NCBI GenBank assembly: GCA_964533945.1 | Contig: CAZHPA010000026.1 | Span: 1 to 28,975, forward strand | Length of the DNA stretch: 28,975 bases | Reading direction: 5' to 3' | DNA from: CAZHPA01 sp964533945 | GTDB taxonomy: Bacteria; Bacillota; Clostridia; Lachnospirales; WRBF01 | Shown here: piece by piece, positions 24,117 to 28,975 of the stretch | Position numbering within the stretch: the first letter of the stretch is position 1 | Layout of the letters: each line of letters opens with the position of its first letter | Made by a program: the position numbers and the translations under genes | The notes under the pieces: generated by a model | The model's input: only the letters and a program-made list of their open reading frames with translations | What the model was told of the DNA's origin: nothing | Databases searched by the model: none

Positions 24117-27100
24117 TTATGCTCCTAATTCAATATCCCAATCTGCCAAGAATCTCAACAATAGTATAAAGTCTACAGTATCAACTTTTCCATCGTTGTT
24201 TACATCAGCAGCTTTTAATCCAATTGGTGTTACTTTTTGTTTAGCACTTGGATAACCTGATGAGTATTGCAATAATAAAACTGCATCTACTGTGTCAACT
24301 TTTCCGTTGTTGGATATGTCGCCGTAAAGTAATTTGTCAAGTGCATAAATTGTTGCAGGTTCGTATTGTAATTCAAAGCTATCTTTTCCGTTTGTAATAT
24401 CGTCTTTATCATAGGAAATTGTAATTTCATTTTCTGAATATTCAGTGCCTATAATTTCAAATTCGAAAGAAAGAATTTGTCCATTTTCGTTTAATGCATT
24501 TGTATTTCCCCAAACAAAAACGATTTCTCCCGGATTGTTCATATTTGCTTCAAATGCTGTTCCTTCTGCAAAAATTCCGAATCTTTCAACAGAGCCTACA
24601 ACAGGTTTAAGGTTAGTTCCATTAAATTCTAAAATAAATCTAGCAGCACTTAATCCCGGATTGTCTGTTAATGAAACGTTAACTTTAACTTTTTCTCCTA
24701 ATTTACCTACAACAGATGAAACGCTTAAAGTTGCAGAACCAATTGAGCTGGTTGCAACTGGTGTTCCAGGGCTTAAGCTAGAAGCTTCAGTTGTTGCTGT
24801 TGCTTTAACTCTTTGATAGAAAGTATATTCTGTTCCTGCTGTAAGACCTGTAAATACGTTGCTATCTTGCCAAGTAGTTCCGTTTATTGAATATTCATAG
24901 CCTGCAGTTACTTTTAAAGTAACAGAAGTTTGGTTTACAGCAGTAGTTTCTGGTGCAGTTGGTGCTGTGCCATCAAACGCTTTCTTTAAAACTAGGTTTG
25001 TTGGTGCGCTTGTTACGCTTCCGCTTTGAGCAGTTGAAGTAATAACAACAGTTATAGCTTTGCCAACTACGCTAGCTTCAGCTATAGTATAAGTGCTGTT
25101 AGTTGCGCCAGCAATATTCATGCCGCCTGCTTTCCATTGATAATTCAAAGTACCTGTGTTACCAGTAATTCCTGTTGTAACTGCTGTTAATGTATCGCCA
25201 TAGCTTGGGCTTGTGTTATTAATTGTTACTGTGCCTCCCAATGATTCTGGGGCAGGCAATACCATAATACGAGCAGCGCCAGAAACTGCTGTTATATCAT
25301 AATTAAACACATCATAGTTATATGCCGCAACAGCAAGGTAGTAATTTCCGCCAACTTCAGTTGTTGGAGGAGTGAATGTTCCGCTTGTTGCACCTTCGAT
25401 TTTTGTTGCGCCTTCAAGAGAGCTATTATAGTTTTTATACCATTGATAAGTTATTGCATTTTCTAGGGAATCATGCGCTGCTAAAACTTGCAAAGCTTGT
25501 GCAGAGTCGCCTTGTGCATATTCCTTATTGTTTGCTTCTGAAATATCTTGTATAAATGTTGGTAATTTAACTAATTGTCTCCTGTTATCAGGAAGTCCGG
25601 CAAAGCTATTCATATTAGTTTCAAGGTAGTAAGCTTTGTGCTCTATCGTAAAAGAAAGAGCTAAAGCTGGGGTGTTAGCAATACTTCCTAAGAAAAGCAC
25701 TTTTAAATCTTTTGCTCCCTCATACGCACTTAGGAAAAAAACATTATTTTCAATATTTGCGCCTTTAGGAACTATAATTCCTTCTAATTTTACACAACCT
25801 TGAAATGCGCCTTGAACTGCATCATTAAAAACTTCTTGAGCATATTCAGGAATTTCCATAGCTTTAATTAATTTAATTCCTTCAGGAATTTCATATATTC
25901 CTTCTTTGCCTTGAGGACAAACTAACAATTCAGTTACTTTTTTAGTATTTAAATCTTTGTTATATAATACGCCTTTTATAGATGAAAAATTGTTATTATC
26001 TTCGTCTACGTTTATATCAGTTAAGTTTCTGCAAAGGTCAAAAGCAGCACCGTCTATAACGTTAACAGTTGCTGGAATGTTAATAGTATTTAATTTATCT
26101 GCAGTTGAAAATGTGTATGCAGAAATATATGTTGTATCTTCTGGTATATTATATGTTGCTCCTTGTTTTGCTGGTGGGTAAGCTACTAATATTCCTAATT
26201 TATAATCTTCCGAATCACCAAACAATACACCATCAACGCTTGTGAAAGTTACATTTCCTTCACTAACTTTAATTTCTGCTAAGTTATCACAACCGCCAAA
26301 TAAATAGTAACCTAATCCGTCCCATTCAAGGCTAGCAGGCAATGTTATTTCAGTTATTGATTTACAACGTGCAAAAGCAGCATTTCTAATAGCCCAAACG
26401 CTATCAGGAATATTTATTGCTATTAAACTTTCGCAACCTTCAAACGCCCAGTTGCCAATTTCCATAAGGTTTTGAGAAAGAATTATTTCTTTTAATTCAA
26501 CGCAATCGAAAAATGCACCTTCTTCAATAATAAGAACAGAGTCGGGAACTACTACTTTAGTAAAATTGGTTCCTGTAAAAGCATAAGGACCAATAGCAAT
26601 AACAGGTTTACCATCAATAAATGCAGGAATTTCAAGTACGTTTTCTGTAGCAAAAGTTGTTATAGGATTGCTGTATCCGGTTATTACATAATAATCAACA
26701 TTTTCATCAGTAGTGTCTTTGCTAAAAGTAAATCCTAAATCAGAAACTTTTGTTTCTGTTAATGAAGCATAAACAGTAACTTCGCAAGTTGCAGTAAATG
26801 TTTCGCTTCCATTTGAAACAGAAGCTGTAATTGTAGCTGTTTTGCTAATAGCGCCGTCAGTAATGTTTTTAGCTGTAACGTTTCCGTTTTGGTCAACTGC
26901 TGCAATGCTTACGTCGCTTGAAGCCCAAGTTACAGAAGCATTAGAAGGTGTAGTTGTTAATTTTATGCTTGTTCCTTCCATTGCATATTCTGTTTTAGGC
27001 AATTCGATGCTTTCAACAGAATTTTGCGTAATAACTTTAACGTTCATTTTAGAAGCTGAAGATGATGCTATTTCCATTGTTATGTCGCTTGCAACTTCTT

Positions 27101-28721
27101 GTATATGACAGTCATTGTCATCTGTAAAGTTTGCTTCTGATGTAGTATCGCCAAATGCAGGGTGTAGTTGTTCGCTCCAAATGTAGAAATTTGAATTAGG
27201 TGTTGTTGTATTTGAAAATTTGTTGCTATTTTCTTGCGTAAAGAAATGGTTGTTGTACTTCATAGGAGTGCTTGGCTTATCTAAATCTAACGCGCCATTT
27301 GCTTCTTCAACATCAATTCCTTTATGGAAATTATTTGCGTTTGGTATGTATGTACTTGTTTCAATAATTCTTTCATCAATGTGATATATTAACAAGCCTG
27401 TGTAGTCTGTTGCAGCTGTTAAGCCTGAATCAAACCCATTGTTTTGACGATTTTCAACCATAAAGTATTGTTTTTCGTCAACTGTGCTTTTAACTTTCAA
27501 AACGTTGTAATTTTCGTCGCCTGTTTCAATTAATTCAAAATTTCCACCCGCTACGTTGCCTGTAATTTCAATAGGTTTAACAAACCCTAATCTTGTTTTG
27601 CTCCAAGCATCTGGATGAACAGGTTTGCTGCCCATATTTCCGCCCCAGCTTCCAAGAGACATTAAGCTATAAATACCAACGCCTTGCGAATCATAGCCGT
27701 AATCATATAAATCTGGAAGGCCAAGTGAATGCCCAAGTTCGTGAACTGCAACGCCTAATGTTGAAGGGGAGTTTTCGCCAAAAAGTTCACCTACAACGGT
27801 AAATGAGCCTAAGTGTGTTTTAACTCCGTATTGTGCTTCTAAGCTTGGAAGCCAACCTGTAGTGTTATCTATAACGACTGTTGGGTCATTTTTTCCACGT
27901 CCCCAAATAACTGCATGTGCCCAAACGCTTTGTTCAGATGAAGCTCCTGCCGAACCTTCATACCCTGCAGCGATAACTGAAATATGAAGTTCTTCTTTTG
28001 AAACGCAACCGTCGTCATTAGTATCAAATTCTTTGAATTTTGCTTCATTATAAATTTCATTAAAAGCCAGGGCTATTGCTGAATCTATGCCTGAATAGCC
28101 GGGGTGTTCCATTTCAAGCGTAACTTTTTCAACACCTGCATTTGTAAATTGGAATTTACCGCCGGAAACTTCTTTATAGTATTCGTTAACGCTATCTGTT
28201 GCTCCAAAGTGTCTGTCTGTCCAAAATTGTTCGCTTTGATTTAATTTAACATCTTCAAATTCAACTAGCATAACAAATAATGGTTGGTTAGAATTTGTGA
28301 CTGTTATATCAGGAATTGCATATGTACTGTTAAAAGTTGCTGGTGTATTTAAGCCTTTATTGTAAATTGTGTGGTCAACTTTTGAAATTAAGTCTTTTAA
28401 ATCGCCGAAAGTAATTGTTTCAATTGCACGAGTACGTGTTGTTGCATTTCCCACGATATATTCAGTAGGTGTTATTTTTCCGTCTGAAATTTGTGCATAG
28501 TACCAATTTTCAGCTTCTTTGTCAAAAGCAATGATGTTTCCGTTCGTGTCTTCAGTCCAATTAAAATATTCATCGCCTTTGTTTAAAATCGTAATTTCTG
28601 TTCCATCTGACTGATTTGCTTGAATTGGAAACGGGTTTGCCGGTGCAGCATATGCATACAGCGTGCCAAAGCTAAGAACCGCTGCCATAATTAAGCAAAA
28701 CGTAATGAATTTCTTAGTCAT
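24117..28721 (-). CDS. Secreted M6 metalloprotease with LRR, Ig-like, cohesin and dockerin domains
   Basis: A 1534-residue exported zinc protease. Signal peptide about 1-26. The M6 (immune inhibitor A-like) catalytic domain covers about 100-450, with HELGHSLGLPD (zinc motif 327-331) and an EF-hand-like DTNDDGCVSKEEL insert before it. Residues about 570-650 are a BIG2 Ig-like domain (VTWASSDVSIAAVDQNGNVTA); about 675-1050 hold BspA-type leucine-rich repeats (repeats such as IPDSVWAIRNAAFARCKSIT); about 1065-1240 are two Ig-like modules with QWYKN and QWKAGG cores; about 1245-1323 resemble fibronectin III; about 1329-1460 form a cohesin; 1467-1533 are a dockerin (GDISNNGKVDTVD and ADVNNDGKVDTVD). 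Start ATG 28721 follows AGGAGG; an ATG at 28781 in frame lacks a site and would add 20 residues before the signal peptide. Likely a surface or secreted protease for host or dietary protein. Confidence 0.9.
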   Translation of the reverse strand: MTKKFITFCLIMAAVLSFGTLYAYAAPANPFPIQANQSDGTEITILNKGDEYFNWTEDTNGNIIAFDKEAENWYYAQISDGKITPTEYIVGNATTRTRAIETITFGDLKDLISKVDHTIYNKGLNTPATFNSTYAIPDITVTNSNQPLFVMLVEFEDVKLNQSEQFWTDRHFGATDSVNEYYKEVSGGKFQFTNAGVEKVTLEMEHPGYSGIDSAIALAFNEIYNEAKFKEFDTNDDGCVSKEELHISVIAAGYEGSAGASSEQSVWAHAVIWGRGKNDPTVVIDNTTGWLPSLEAQYGVKTHLGSFTVVGELFGENSPSTLGVAVHELGHSLGLPDLYDYGYDSQGVGIYSLMSLGSWGGNMGSKPVHPDAWSKTRLGFVKPIEITGNVAGGNFELIETGDENYNVLKVKSTVDEKQYFMVENRQNNGFDSGLTAATDYTGLLIYHIDERIIETSTYIPNANNFHKGIDVEEANGALDLDKPSTPMKYNNHFFTQENSNKFSNTTTPNSNFYIWSEQLHPAFGDTTSEANFTDDNDCHIQEVASDITMEIASSSASKMNVKVITQNSVESIELPKTEYAMEGTSIKLTTTPSNASVTWASSDVSIAAVDQNGNVTAKNITDGAISKTATITASVSNGSETFTATCEVTVYASLTETKVSDLGFTFSKDTTDENVDYYVITGYSNPITTFATENVLEIPAFIDGKPVIAIGPYAFTGTNFTKVVVPDSVLIIEEGAFFDCVELKEIILSQNLMEIGNWAFEGCESLIAINIPDSVWAIRNAAFARCKSITEITLPASLEWDGLGYYLFGGCDNLAEIKVSEGNVTFTSVDGVLFGDSEDYKLGILVAYPPAKQGATYNIPEDTTYISAYTFSTADKLNTINIPATVNVIDGAAFDLCRNLTDINVDEDNNNFSSIKGVLYNKDLNTKKVTELLVCPQGKEGIYEIPEGIKLIKAMEIPEYAQEVFNDAVQGAFQGCVKLEGIIVPKGANIENNVFFLSAYEGAKDLKVLFLGSIANTPALALSFTIEHKAYYLETNMNSFAGLPDNRRQLVKLPTFIQDISEANNKEYAQGDSAQALQVLAAHDSLENAITYQWYKNYNSSLEGATKIEGATSGTFTPPTTEVGGNYYLAVAAYNYDVFNYDITAVSGAARIMVLPAPESLGGTVTINNTSPSYGDTLTAVTTGITGNTGTLNYQWKAGGMNIAGATNSTYTIAEASVVGKAITVVITSTAQSGSVTSAPTNLVLKKAFDGTAPTAPETTAVNQTSVTLKVTAGYEYSINGTTWQDSNVFTGLTAGTEYTFYQRVKATATTEASSLSPGTPVATSSIGSATLSVSSVVGKLGEKVKVNVSLTDNPGLSAARFILEFNGTNLKPVVGSVERFGIFAEGTAFEANMNNPGEIVFVWGNTNALNENGQILSFEFEIIGTEYSENEITISYDKDDITNGKDSFELQYEPATIYALDKLLYGDISNNGKVDTVDAVLLLQYSSGYPSAKQKVTPIGLKAADVNNDGKVDTVDFILLLRFLADWDIELGA

Positions 28722-28760
28722 TTTTCGACCTCCTAATATATAAAAATTATTTATGAGCAT

Positions 28761-28789
28761 ATTATAATATACACGGTTCACTTTATCAA
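28761..28789 (-). promoter_or_regulatory. Promoter of the M6 metalloprotease gene
   Basis: On the minus strand TTGATA (28784-28789), a 17-bp spacer and a perfect TATAAT (28761-28766), about 40 bp before ATG 28721. Its position inside the longer ORF also argues against the ATG at 28781. Confidence 0.75.
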
Positions 28790-28827
28790 GACATTTTTCT
28801 ATGGAAATTAAGAAAAGGTTGTTATAA

Positions 28828-28975
28828 TTTTCCTTTAAACCTTAATTTTAAGACCATGTTTTTGAATAATGTTGCTTAAAAATTCAGATTTTAAAATATT
28901 AAAATAGCTTTATAGTTTTCTTCTAAACTTAAATTTTTAAACCATATTTTTATACAATTATGCTTGTGAATTTAG
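28828..28975 (-). repeat. Two diverged 60-bp direct repeats at the right edge
   Basis: Copy 1 (28828-28887) and copy 2 (28916-28975, cut by the window edge) are about 70% alike by eye, 88 bp apart. On the minus strand copy 1 reads KSEFLSNIIQKHGLKIKV then stop; copy 2 reads a related KFTSII...KYGLKI with internal stops. They look like repeated remnants of the 3' end of one gene family, lying upstream of the M6 promoter. Confidence 0.45.

Noticed and set aside
28722..28781. Upstream ATG at 28781 as the start of the M6 protease
   Set aside because: It has no ribosome site, overlaps the promoter -10 region and would put 20 residues ahead of a good signal peptide; ATG 28721 has AGGAGG at the right distance.

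Overview
The window is AT-rich DNA from a low-GC Firmicute, most likely a spore-forming or spore-descended member of Clostridia. The evidence is the sporulation peptidase SpoIVB, the rpsO-pnp-M16 peptidase order, strong AGGAGG-type ribosome binding sites, a small Cys-rich protein of a type familiar from clostridia, and dockerin/cohesin surface proteins. No tRNA, rRNA, CRISPR array, insertion sequence or phage gene was seen. Most of the window looks chromosomal and ordinary; the last 8 kb is accessory-like surface protein coding.

Layout. 1-3.2 kb (+): a secreted G5-3D cell-wall protein, a FetAB-type ABC exporter whose second gene seems to need a non-AUG start, and a DUF4397 protein. 3.2-3.5 kb: gene-poor stretch with degenerate minus-strand reading frames. 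3.5-5.7 kb (-): a large cell-wall amidase. 5.9 kb (+): a 44-residue Cys-rich protein behind an unusual GACAT repeat. 6.1-6.7 kb (-): an acetate/succinate transporter. 6.8-10.6 kb (+): rpsO, pnp and an M16 peptidase, with a structured leader before rpsO. 10.8-14.8 kb (+): a DUF378 protein, then a compact operon of a PRTase-TRSP protein, a PRTase-Pelota (StiP-type) protein, a HAD phosphatase fused to an O6-alkylguanine transferase-like domain, and a small protein of the family often labelled endosialidase. 14.9-16.6 kb (+): rqcH (ribosome quality control). 16.8-18.1 kb (-): spoIVB. 18.3-21.4 kb (+): MTA/SAH deaminase, an Orn/Lys/Arg-type PLP decarboxylase and a small membrane-anchored protein. 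21.5-28.7 kb (-): two large secreted proteins, each carrying a cohesin domain followed directly by a C-terminal dockerin; one is an M6 metalloprotease with BspA-type leucine-rich repeats.

The most interesting unit is the operon at 11083-14823. Its first three genes match part of the nucleoside-like metabolite module predicted for tellurite-resistance (Ter) stress systems, but without the ATP-grasp, aldolase or TerD partners in this window, and with a HAD-alkyltransferase fusion that keeps both active sites. The second is the pair of cohesin-dockerin proteins, which could cross-link into a surface assembly not obviously devoted to cellulose. Smaller points are the fetB start, the GACAT repeat, the rpsO leader and a duplicated coding-tail repeat at the right edge.
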